A stretch of 24,388 bases of DNA, from contig CAKOQK010000018.1 of the NCBI GenBank assembly GCA_934101225.1, forward strand, positions 1 through 24,388. The letters are read 5' to 3'. This stretch comes from an uncultured Bacilli bacterium (GTDB lineage: Bacteria > Bacillota_I > Bacilli_A > RF39 > UBA660). Made by a program: the position numbers and the translations under genes. Positions 14,885 to 22,011 of this stretch are shown here, in pieces; position 1 is the stretch's first letter, and the number at the start of each line of letters is the position of its first letter. Below the pieces are notes generated by a model that saw nothing but the letters and a program-made list of their open reading frames with translations, ran no database searches and had not been told where the DNA came from.

Positions 14885-16756
14885 GTGAATAGAAAAATTA
14901 TAAATTTATTATTTTGCATATTTACTTTTTTTCTTTTTAGTTTAAATTGTTATGCAAATGATTATGATATAACTAAGTATGATGTTGAAATAGTTGTTGA
15001 TGAACATAATAAATATAGTATAAAAGAAAATATTGATACTTATTTTAATGTTAGTAAGCATGGGATTGTTAGAAAAATTCCTCTGTATAACAATATTAAA
15101 AGACAAGATGGTAATAATGAAAAAAATAGAGTTTTAATATCTAATATTAAGGTTAGTGAAGAATTTGATTTATCTAGAGAAAATGGTAATTATGTTCTTA
15201 AAATCGGTAGTGCTGATAAAACTTTAATGGGAAAACATTCTTATACTATTTCTTATGATTATGATATTGGGCTTGATAAAAATAATAAGTATGATGAATT
15301 GTATTTTAATATTATTGGTACAAATTGGGATACTGATATTAGTAATGTAACTTTTAAAATTACAATGCCTAAAGAATTTGATGCTAATAAACTCGGATTT
15401 AGTTATGGCGAATATGGGGACAGTAATACTGATAATATTAGTTATGATGTTGATGGTAATGTAATAACAGGAAGTTTTGATGGAACTTTGTTAGCAGGTG
15501 AAGGATTAAATGTTAGAATGGAATTACCTGAAGGGTATTTTATTAGAAAATCTTTTGGTTCTAGTTTGTTAGAGTGCTGGTATTATATTATTCCTATTTT
15601 AGGGGTAATTGTTGCTTATGTTGTATGGAAAAAATATGGAAAAGATGATCAGGTTGTTGATGTTGTATCTTTTTATCCACCAGAAAACATGAATAGTTTA
15701 GATGTAGCGTTTGCAAAAAAAGGAAGTGTTAATTCAAATGATGCTGTATCACTTTTAGTTTATTTAGCAAGTAAAGGCTATATCAAAATAGTTGAAGATA
15801 AGAAGAGTAAAAGTAGATTTACTATTCAAAAAGTTAAAGAATATGATGGTAATAATAAAGAGGAAGAATTATTTTTTAGAGGATTATTTAAAAAAGTTTG
15901 GGATTCTATTTCAAGTGATGAATTAAATGAAAGTTTTTATTTAACAATAAATTCAATTTTAACTAAAAAAAATAGTACAGCTAATAGAAAAGAAATATTT
16001 AATAGTAAATCTAGTAATAAAAGATATATGTTATTTCTCTTAATGTTTATAACTGCAACTTTATCAACACTTGTTCCGGCTATAGGTTATAAGTTTAGTG
16101 ATATGTATTTTCCATTAATTATTGTTAATTTAGTTGGTACATCAATTTTAATAATGTTTAGTTTAATTTATGATAATAATTATACTAAGATGGGATTAAC
16201 AAATTCTTTAATATTTGCAGGAATATTTATTGTAGTATTTGCAATATTTAATTTTAGTATAGTTGGTTTTGAATATATTTATTACGATATTGTTTATTTA
16301 ATTGGTTTTATATTATGTATGGTTTGTACATATTTGATTTATTTCTTTTATGTTATTGTGATTAAGAGAACAGAATATGGAACTAAAATATTAGGTGAAG
16401 TTAATGGATTTAAGAAATTTTTAGAAACTGCTGAAAAAGATAAGTTAGAAAGTTTAGTTCATGATGATCCGTCATACTTTTATAATATTTTACCTTATGC
16501 ATATGTTTTGGGTGTAAGTGATGCTTGGATAAAACAATTCGAAGGAATTGCCATTGCGCCTCCTGATTGGTATGAATCAGCTGATACATTTGATTATTAT
16601 AGATTTAATCGTTCTTTGAATCGTACAATTCATAGTGCTAGTAGAGTTATGAATTCTGTTCCACAATCTTCTAGTGTAAGTTCATCAGGAGGAGGATTTA
16701 GTGGTGGTGGATTCTCTGGTGGTGGCTCCGGCGGAGGCGGCGGAAGCTCTTGGTAG
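14885..16756 (+). CDS. DUF2207 membrane protein with Gly-rich C-terminal tail
   Basis: 623 residues from GTG 14885 (AGAAGGTGA at 14871-14879 sits five bases upstream; GTG 14876 lies inside that site). A signal peptide of about 24 residues ends near NCYA, followed by the extracytoplasmic DUF2207 beta domain (about 27-220), a TM helix (about 228-247), a cytoplasmic winged-helix-like region beginning VSFYPPENMNSLDVAF, two to four further TM helices (about 380-490), and another soluble part with LVHDDPSYFYNILPYAYVLG. The last 23 residues are Gly/Ser-rich with GGGFSGGG repeats ending SSW, the usual tail of DUF2207 proteins. Function is not established; recurrent pairing with LemA suggests a membrane complex. 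The spacing to lemA is 12 bases. Confidence 0.9.
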   Translation: MNRKIINLLFCIFTFFLFSLNCYANDYDITKYDVEIVVDEHNKYSIKENIDTYFNVSKHGIVRKIPLYNNIKRQDGNNEKNRVLISNIKVSEEFDLSRENGNYVLKIGSADKTLMGKHSYTISYDYDIGLDKNNKYDELYFNIIGTNWDTDISNVTFKITMPKEFDANKLGFSYGEYGDSNTDNISYDVDGNVITGSFDGTLLAGEGLNVRMELPEGYFIRKSFGSSLLECWYYIIPILGVIVAYVVWKKYGKDDQVVDVVSFYPPENMNSLDVAFAKKGSVNSNDAVSLLVYLASKGYIKIVEDKKSKSRFTIQKVKEYDGNNKEEELFFRGLFKKVWDSISSDELNESFYLTINSILTKKNSTANRKEIFNSKSSNKRYMLFLLMFITATLSTLVPAIGYKFSDMYFPLIIVNLVGTSILIMFSLIYDNNYTKMGLTNSLIFAGIFIVVFAIFNFSIVGFEYIYYDIVYLIGFILCMVCTYLIYFFYVIVIKRTEYGTKILGEVNGFKKFLETAEKDKLESLVHDDPSYFYNILPYAYVLGVSDAWIKQFEGIAIAPPDWYESADTFDYYRFNRSLNRTIHSASRVMNSVPQSSSVSSSGGGFSGGGFSGGGSGGGGGSSW

Positions 16757-16771
16757 AAAGGAAAATAATTT

Positions 16772-17020
16772 ATGAGAGAATTACAAATTAATAGGGTTTA
16801 TAGACATTTTAAGGGTGATTACTATTTGGTAATTGATGTTGCTTATAATTCTGAAACTAAAGAAAAATATGTTGTCTATAGAGCGTTATATGGTGATAAT
16901 AAATTATGGATTAGACCTTATGATATGTTTATGAGTGAGGTTGATCACGAAAAGTATCCTGATGTTAAACAAAAATATAGATTAGAACTTGCAGATATTA
17001 AAAGTGTAAAAGAAATATAA
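16772..17020 (+). CDS. DUF1653 domain protein
   Basis: 82 residues covering a whole DUF1653 domain: VYRHFKGDYYLVIDVAYNSE, then EKYVVYRALYGDNKLWIRPY and MFMSEVDHEKYP. This small, beta-rich cytoplasmic domain is widespread in bacteria and has no settled biochemical function. Ribosome binding site AGAAAGGAAA lies 8 bases before the ATG, and the gene starts 15 bases after the DUF2207 stop, so it belongs to the lemA operon here. A hairpin follows at 17046-17079. Confidence 0.9.
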   Translation: MRELQINRVYRHFKGDYYLVIDVAYNSETKEKYVVYRALYGDNKLWIRPYDMFMSEVDHEKYPDVKQKYRLELADIKSVKEI

Positions 17021-17045
17021 AAATTAAGTTAATTTAATAATAAAT

Positions 17046-17090
17046 AACTCAAATTGTTAAGTCAATAATAATTTGAGTTGCTGTATTTTA
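17046..17090 (+). terminator. Hairpin ending the lemA operon, weak T tail
   Basis: Perfect ten-pair stem AACTCAAATT (17046-17055) with AATTTGAGTT (17070-17079), loop of 14 bases, followed by gctgtatttta. The T run is displaced by about five bases, so this is a possible, not ideal, terminator. It directly abuts the left end of the IS256 relic. Confidence 0.5.
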
Positions 17091-17091
17091 G

Positions 17092-18000
17092 AGTCTGTAA
17101 ATAAATTTGTGTAAAGATAAAATCCTTTCTATGGTAATATAGAAATATAGAATCAAGGAAGGATTTTTGTATGAAGGAAAATAAAATAATGAAGTTGTTA
17201 AATATTTATTAGAAAATTATGATATTAAAAATGCAAATGATATTGCTGATGGTTTTAAAGAAGTGCTTGGAATATGGATTGAAGAAAATTAGTCAGCTAA
17301 ATATTGGTTAGGTACTTTAAACGAATTAAAAAATCGAGGAGTTAAAGATATTTTAATTATATGTTCTGATGGATTAAAAGGAATAAATGAGACAATCAAA
17401 GCAGTTTATCCAAAAGCTATGCAGCAAAGATGTATTGTTTATTTAATTAGAAATTTTGTTAAATTTATTTCTTATAAACATTTAAAAGAATTTTGTAATG
17501 ATTTAAGAACTATATATAAATCAAATACTGAAAAGGAGGCAAGAGAAAATTTAGAAAAAGTAAAAAACAAATGGAGTTCTATTTATCCAACAAGTTTAAA
17601 AGTTTGGGAAAATAATTGGGAAGCAATTTGTACATTATTTAACTATTCCAAGGATTTAAGAAAAATAATGTATACAACAAATGCGATATAAAGTTTAAAT
17701 CGTTCATATCGTAAATATACCAAAACAAAAGGAGTATTTACTAGTGATAATTCTTTAATGAAATGTTTGTTTTTAGCTACTAAAAATGTAGAGAAAAAAT
17801 GGACTACTAGATATCTTAATTCGGATATGATTTATAATGAATTAAATATATTATATCCAGAACGATTAAATTGATCTTTGAATTATTATTTAATTTGTGT
17901 TATTATTTAAGTAACAAAAAGAGATTGATACTAATCAACCTCAAATATCTTTATTACCATGGATTGGTAACTTTATAAAAAATTTTTTACACTTTTAGAC
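17092..18000 (+). mobile_element. Decayed IS256-family insertion sequence
   Basis: The left end starts near 17092 with gagtctgtaaataaatttgt followed by gtaaag, the form typical of IS256-type terminal repeats, about 80 bases before the transposase remnant. The right end is degraded: tttttacacttttagac near 17983-18000 shares the GTCT and GTGTAAA blocks (reverse-complemented) but lacks the bases between them. The element lies between two convergent lemA operons. It can no longer move by itself, because its transposase is broken in several ways. Confidence 0.65.
17171..17874 (+). pseudogene. IS256 (mutator-type) transposase, inactivated
   Basis: One reading frame from about 17191 to the TGA at 17872-17874 encodes recognisable IS256 transposase segments: VKYLLENYDIKNANDI (N-terminus), then directly GFKEVLGIWIEEN, SAKYWLGTLNELKNRGVKDI, CSDGLKG, QQRCIVYLIRN, WENNWEAICTLF and RKIMYTTNAI. 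Roughly 150 codons of the middle, including the first catalytic Asp region, have been deleted between the N-terminal part and GFKEV. Two nonsense codons follow: TAG at 17290-17292 where the family has Glu (GEN-E-S), and TAA after NAI at 17689-17691 exactly where the catalytic Glu of the DDE triad belongs. The likely original ATG at 17171 is one frame off. The longest intact piece is 17419-17691, which should not be annotated as a working gene. Confidence 0.85.
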
Positions 18001-18028
18001 GATGGCTTATCACTTTAGGCTATCGTCT
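17997..18028 (-). terminator. Ten-pair hairpin after the radical SAM operon
   Basis: AGACGATGGC (17997-18006) pairs with GCTATCGTCT (18019-18028), one G-U pair and a 12-base loop. It lies about 20 bases beyond the stop of the 119-residue protein gene, the expected place for the operon's terminator. On the minus strand no T run follows directly (AAAAGTGT, then A6T6), so termination may be weak or factor-dependent; the plus side has only a scattered T tail. Confidence 0.35.
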
Positions 18029-18048
18029 TCTTTAATTATATGTTGTTA

Positions 18049-18408
18049 TCATTGGTTGTTGTTATTATTGTTATTATTATTGTTATTATTGCTAGAAGAT
18101 CCACCCCATGATGAACTAGAACTTGTACTATAATGAGGAACTACTGAAACACCATTTCTACCAATCTTTATACTATCAAAAGATGAATTCTTTGGCACTA
18201 ATGGTAATGATTTAACAACTTGTGTAGCACCATTAACAAATGATAATACACTTTGATTTGCTACAATAGTATTATCAGGATTTTCCCCTAAAAAGTTATA
18301 TATATCATTAAACACATTTTCAGTTATATTGGAATAATATTGTGTTAATGTATAACATTTTTTCATTCTAACAATTTCGTTATATGTTTTTGGTTTTTTA
18401 TTAATCAT
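18049..18408 (-). CDS. Ser/Gly/Asn-tailed small protein, candidate substrate of the adjacent radical SAM enzyme
   Basis: 119 residues. Residues 1-93 are mixed polar/hydrophobic with probable helices (YNEIVRMKKCYTLTQYYSNI, ENVFNDIYNFLG) and no signal peptide or TM helix. Residues 94-119 are low complexity: Ser, Thr, five Ser, Trp101, two Gly, three Ser, twelve Asn and a final Gln. The ATG (18408) overlaps the TGA of the radical SAM gene as ATGA, and GGAGG is placed within the last codons of that gene, so translation is coupled and strong. Size, position and a leader-plus-tail layout fit a precursor modified by the enzyme, with the Trp/Ser/Asn tail as the likely core; this is inference. I do not recognise a precursor family. 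Only one Cys (18) is present, outside the tail, so a Cys-based thioether tail is unlikely. Confidence 0.8.
   Translation of the reverse strand: MINKKPKTYNEIVRMKKCYTLTQYYSNITENVFNDIYNFLGENPDNTIVANQSVLSFVNGATQVVKSLPLVPKNSSFDSIKIGRNGVSVVPHYSTSSSSSWGGSSSNNNNNNNNNNNNQ
18052..18129 (-). repeat. Trinucleotide-repeat-encoded Ser/Asn tail
   Basis: On the minus strand, twelve consecutive Asn codons (AAT/AAC, 18055-18090) form a near-regular trinucleotide repeat; eight Ser codons lie in the adjacent section (18091-18129), along with the single TGG Trp codon and two Gly codons. Replication slippage would change tail length in steps of one residue without breaking the frame. Confidence 0.75.
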
Positions 18409-20168
18409 TCTATTTCCTCCTTACAGTCAACATAGAAAAATTCAATATTTTGAAATGGTAGATTTATTGCTTGTATATGATAATAAGCATTATTTTTTTG
18501 CTTAAAATAATGATAATCTCTTAATTCTGATGTAGTAAAGAATAGATTATTTGGATTATCATTAGAAATATCATTATAATATAACGATAATATATTTGTT
18601 ATATCAATACAATAATAATTCTTTTTATCTGATTTATTTTTTGTGATAGTATTAGTATATATTTGATGTGTCATTATATGTTCTTGTTTAATTCGATTTT
18701 CATCACCATATTGAACTAAATTACCACTTAATAACATCATATATAATGAGTTATTTGCAGGATAATCGCAATCCTCTAATACACCTTTTTTAATATATAA
18801 TTTAACAATACTTTTATCAGTTAAGTAAATAATATCTCTATTACTTTTTATTATTTGTGATTCGAGCTTATACTCGACATCATCAACCTTTAATATAAAT
18901 ATTTCAGAACTGTATATATTTTTTAATTTATAATCGTTATTTATTATTTCGTGTATCGTTGGAATATCATCTGTATTAAGTTTATTATCTTTTGGATAAT
19001 ACTTTTCAGCAATATTAGGATGCATCTTGCTTAAATACATATATACTGATTCTTCATTATTTTCATCTTCTTTGTATAATTCAGGATTGTCTTTATAAAT
19101 TTCTTGTTGTAACTTACAAGTGTATGATTTGTTTGTTTTATAGTTATTCTTAACATAAGGGCATCCTGTTTTGCATAAATATAAGTATTTGCAATTTAAG
19201 CATTCTTCGTTAAAACCAACTCGGTTATGATTTTCAAATATTTTAATTCGAGCATTATTCATTATATCTTCAACTGAATCTTTATATATATTTCCATAAT
19301 AGAAATTAGGATTTTTTTGACCTCTAACACAAGAGTATATATCTCCATTTCTTTCAAGTAAGAAAAACTTTTCTCCACAATTATCACAATTAGTGCAATA
19401 AGTAGGATTAAATTCTGCAAACCATGTATTTCTAACTCCATAATCAAGTGAAGTATTGAGAAATTCTTTTTTCATTCTATTATAGAATTTAACTTGTTCT
19501 TCTTCCGTCATAGCATGCAATATTTTTTCATCTTTAGATACAAAACCAATCATAAAATTAAAATCGTTCATATCTAAACAAGTGTTTTTTTCTAAATATT
19601 TAATATCTTTAACTATTTCATCAAGTTTATCATAATGTTCTTTGAAAATAGTTGCAGATACTTTTTTCTTGTTCGTAATATTCTCTAATAATTTAATATT
19701 ATTTAGTATTCTATCCAATGTTTTTTGATTTCCTTTTGTAACTCTATATTCTTCATGTAGTGAAAAAGGTAAATCTAAACTGCCACTGATAGATACATTA
19801 AACTCTTTTATAGTATCTATATGTTTTTCTATATTTAAAAGATTTGTTTTAATATGTGGCTCGCCAAGTCTAAATCCATTTTCTTCAATAATCTTTTTAT
19901 TGTCTTTATAATAGTTAGATATAAATTCAATTATATCTCTAAAATCTTTTTTCGATAGAGTTGTTACTTCGCCACCATGTAATGATATATTGAAAGGAAT
20001 AACTCTTGCATCTTTAAACTTTTTTACTGCATAATTCAAAGTTTTTAAATATTTATCATCGTGTTTTAAATCAATTGTGTTTTCTTTTAAATAACAATAT
20101 TTACATTGCATATTGCAATTCATCGTTGGGACATATAACAAATGAATAAATTTATATTCAGTATTCAT
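18405..20168 (-). CDS. Radical SAM/SPASM enzyme, candidate peptide or protein maturase
   Basis: 587 residues. The radical SAM core has the 4Fe-4S/SAM motif C18-x3-C22-x2-C25 and the GGE motif (65-67, in SLHGGEVTTL). A SPASM domain follows with Cys258, 261, 264 and 280 (C264, then G275-x4-C280) and Cys323-x2-326-x5-332-x3-336-x14-351, the full pattern for two auxiliary Fe-S clusters. SPASM enzymes act on peptides or proteins: sactipeptide and other RiPP maturases, PqqE, and anaerobic sulfatase maturases. Residues about 400-587 form an additional C-terminal domain without Cys-cluster motifs that I do not recognise; it may bind the substrate. At 587 residues it is longer than sulfatase maturases (about 370-400), and no sulfatase is nearby. 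The start ATG 20168 follows the LRR gene by nine bases, with AGAGG overlapping that gene's stop. The end overlaps the candidate substrate gene. Confidence 0.9.
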   Translation of the reverse strand: MNTEYKFIHLLYVPTMNCNMQCKYCYLKENTIDLKHDDKYLKTLNYAVKKFKDARVIPFNISLHGGEVTTLSKKDFRDIIEFISNYYKDNKKIIEENGFRLGEPHIKTNLLNIEKHIDTIKEFNVSISGSLDLPFSLHEEYRVTKGNQKTLDRILNNIKLLENITNKKKVSATIFKEHYDKLDEIVKDIKYLEKNTCLDMNDFNFMIGFVSKDEKILHAMTEEEQVKFYNRMKKEFLNTSLDYGVRNTWFAEFNPTYCTNCDNCGEKFFLLERNGDIYSCVRGQKNPNFYYGNIYKDSVEDIMNNARIKIFENHNRVGFNEECLNCKYLYLCKTGCPYVKNNYKTNKSYTCKLQQEIYKDNPELYKEDENNEESVYMYLSKMHPNIAEKYYPKDNKLNTDDIPTIHEIINNDYKLKNIYSSEIFILKVDDVEYKLESQIIKSNRDIIYLTDKSIVKLYIKKGVLEDCDYPANNSLYMMLLSGNLVQYGDENRIKQEHIMTHQIYTNTITKNKSDKKNYYCIDITNILSLYYNDISNDNPNNLFFTTSELRDYHYFKQKNNAYYHIQAINLPFQNIEFFYVDCKEEIE

Positions 20169-20177
20169 ATCAAACCT

Positions 20178-21944
20178 CTAATAGTTATAATAACTAATTG
20201 AAGTAGGACTTTCTTTAAATGCTCGTTCATTAACAAGCGCATTTCTTGGTATTGTAATACTAGATAATGAATAGCATTGTCTAAATGCCGAACTTCCTAT
20301 TTCAACTACTGTTCTAGGAACATATACATAACTTAAACTTGAACAACCATAGAAGGCATGTCCCCCAATTCTTGTAACTCCCTCTGGTATTTCTATTGAA
20401 GTAAGAGAACTACAATTTTCAAATGTACTACCTTTTATTTCAGTTATTTTAGAAGGTAATTTAACATTGTTTAAACTTGTATCTCCCATAAATACTTCAC
20501 CATGTATATATGTAATTCCTTCGTGTAGGTTAATTGTTCTTAAAGATGTCATATATGCAAATGTTTCACCATTTATTTCAGTAATTTTTGATGGTATTGT
20601 TATTTCAGTAATTGAACTACAATGTGAGAAAGCACTACCACCAAGATATTCAAGAGAATTAGGTAATTTAACATTAGTTAAATTATAATCATAAGCAAAT
20701 GCTCCACCTCTTATTTCTTTTAATCCTTCAGGTAAAGAAATATGGGTTAAACTAGACATATATGCAAATGCATCGCCTCTAATTTCATAAACAGTAGAAG
20801 GTATTTCTATTGTAGTAATATTACCAGCATTATAAAATGCTTTTGTTTTTATACTTTCAATTCCATAAGGAATATTAACTTTTGAAACTTTTGCATTTTG
20901 AAATGCACTTTCACCAATTGCTATAACATTTTTTCCTTTATATGTACTTGGTATTGTTACTTCATCGCTACCTTGTACAATTCCTTTTGTGTATCTAAAT
21001 ACTTGGTATCCATCTCCATATCTAGAATATAGAAGTTTAGGTTGGAAGAATGTTACACCTGGTATAAATATAGCAACAAATACAACTAACATTAATTTAA
21101 TGATTTGAGGTAAGAATGTATCTTGCTTTTCACTTCTAATATCATTTACTATTTTTGATAAATCCTCATCTGGACTTTTAATTGCTTTCTTTGTTAATAC
21201 ATTTAAAATGTTAAATCTTTTTGAAATAATTAAATAGATAAGTAATCCTATAATTTCTATAAATGCACATAAAACTATTGAAAAATTAAAGAAATATAGT
21301 AGTGTACTTACTAAAGTAATAATTCCAAATATTGCCAATAAAATATTTTTTTTTGTATTTAAACTTCTTGTTGAAAGCAAAGAAATATTTTCGCCTTGAT
21401 TTTTAATTTCTTCTTTTAACATATTTTTTAAAATTGTTTTTTCTGTTCCATAATATGCCATATCGAAATTAACAACAGGACTTGTATCTTGGACAGTTTG
21501 TTGTTGAACTACTTGAACATTGTTTCCATCAAATGAAGTTCCACAAGCAGTACAGAATTTATCAGTTATTTGTAATGCCGCACCACATTTTGCACATTTT
21601 AATGCGACATTTGGAGTAATAGTAGGATTTGGATTCATATTTGCTCCAATATTGTTAGTAATTACTTGATTGCTTCTACCATTGATGGGTGCTTTTGTAA
21701 TTGCTGTAATTATTGGTATTACAATAAACGCACCAATGAATACTGCAATGAAATCCACTATTGCGATTCCTGTTGTAACAAACAAATCGCAGAATATCAG
21801 TATTGTAGCTCTAATTGCAAATAGTATCCAAAATACTTTTTTTGAATTATCTTTTGAGATAATTTTTGATAAAGGGCTTAATACAAATACTGACATGTGA
21901 ATCGATACGAATGCCTCCATAAATAGAGCATTAGTTATATCCAT
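20178..21944 (-). CDS. Membrane protein with zinc ribbon and BspA-type leucine-rich repeats
   Basis: 588 residues. N-terminal hydrophobic helices (about 10-25, 38-56, 58-82) lead to a zinc ribbon with Cys117-x2-Cys120 and Cys131-x2-Cys134 (KCAKCGAALQ, KFCTACGTSFD). Two TM helices follow (about 200-245), then another near 290-312. The C-terminal 260 residues (about 325-580) are around ten LRR_5/BspA-type repeats of about 23 residues, for example YEIRGDAFAYMSSLTHISLP and TRIGGHAFYGCSSLSYVYVP. BspA-like repeats mediate protein binding and adhesion. If the zinc ribbon is cytoplasmic and an odd number of helices follows, the repeats would be outside. Start ATG 21944 with AAGGAGTGAT upstream. It lies between the DUF2207 and radical SAM genes; a docking or display role for the modified protein is inference. 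Confidence 0.85.
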   Translation of the reverse strand: MDITNALFMEAFVSIHMSVFVLSPLSKIISKDNSKKVFWILFAIRATILIFCDLFVTTGIAIVDFIAVFIGAFIVIPIITAITKAPINGRSNQVITNNIGANMNPNPTITPNVALKCAKCGAALQITDKFCTACGTSFDGNNVQVVQQQTVQDTSPVVNFDMAYYGTEKTILKNMLKEEIKNQGENISLLSTRSLNTKKNILLAIFGIITLVSTLLYFFNFSIVLCAFIEIIGLLIYLIISKRFNILNVLTKKAIKSPDEDLSKIVNDIRSEKQDTFLPQIIKLMLVVFVAIFIPGVTFFQPKLLYSRYGDGYQVFRYTKGIVQGSDEVTIPSTYKGKNVIAIGESAFQNAKVSKVNIPYGIESIKTKAFYNAGNITTIEIPSTVYEIRGDAFAYMSSLTHISLPEGLKEIRGGAFAYDYNLTNVKLPNSLEYLGGSAFSHCSSITEITIPSKITEINGETFAYMTSLRTINLHEGITYIHGEVFMGDTSLNNVKLPSKITEIKGSTFENCSSLTSIEIPEGVTRIGGHAFYGCSSLSYVYVPRTVVEIGSSAFRQCYSLSSITIPRNALVNERAFKESPTSISYYNY

Positions 21945-22011
21945 AGTATTATCACTCCTTTATTGTCAAATCTTTTCATAACACACATCTCCTTTATTCT
22001 TATTTTATAAT

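Noticed and set aside
17419..17691. A 90-codon open frame as a separate gene.
   Set aside because: It is the central part of the broken IS256 transposase, bounded by a nonsense codon at the catalytic Glu; flanking in-frame sequence continues the same protein on both sides.
18049..20168. Radical SAM enzyme as an anaerobic sulfatase-maturating enzyme.
   Set aside because: It is about 200 residues longer than that family, no sulfatase is encoded nearby, and it is coupled to a small gene of substrate-like form.
20200..20990. Regularly spaced, similar DNA segments that look like an array.
   Set aside because: The period of about 69 bases equals the 23-residue protein repeat, with no constant repeat/spacer pattern; it is LRR coding sequence, not a CRISPR array.
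20467..21900. Plus-strand open frames of about 75 codons inside the LRR gene.
   Set aside because: They mirror the repetitive, strongly supported minus-strand coding sequence and show no family motif or ribosome binding site.
21935..21979. A 14-codon minus-strand frame (MKRFDNKGVIILWI) with AAAGGAGATG before it, overlapping the LRR gene start.
   Set aside because: It could couple translation, but the LRR gene has its own good ribosome binding site; too short to support as a gene.
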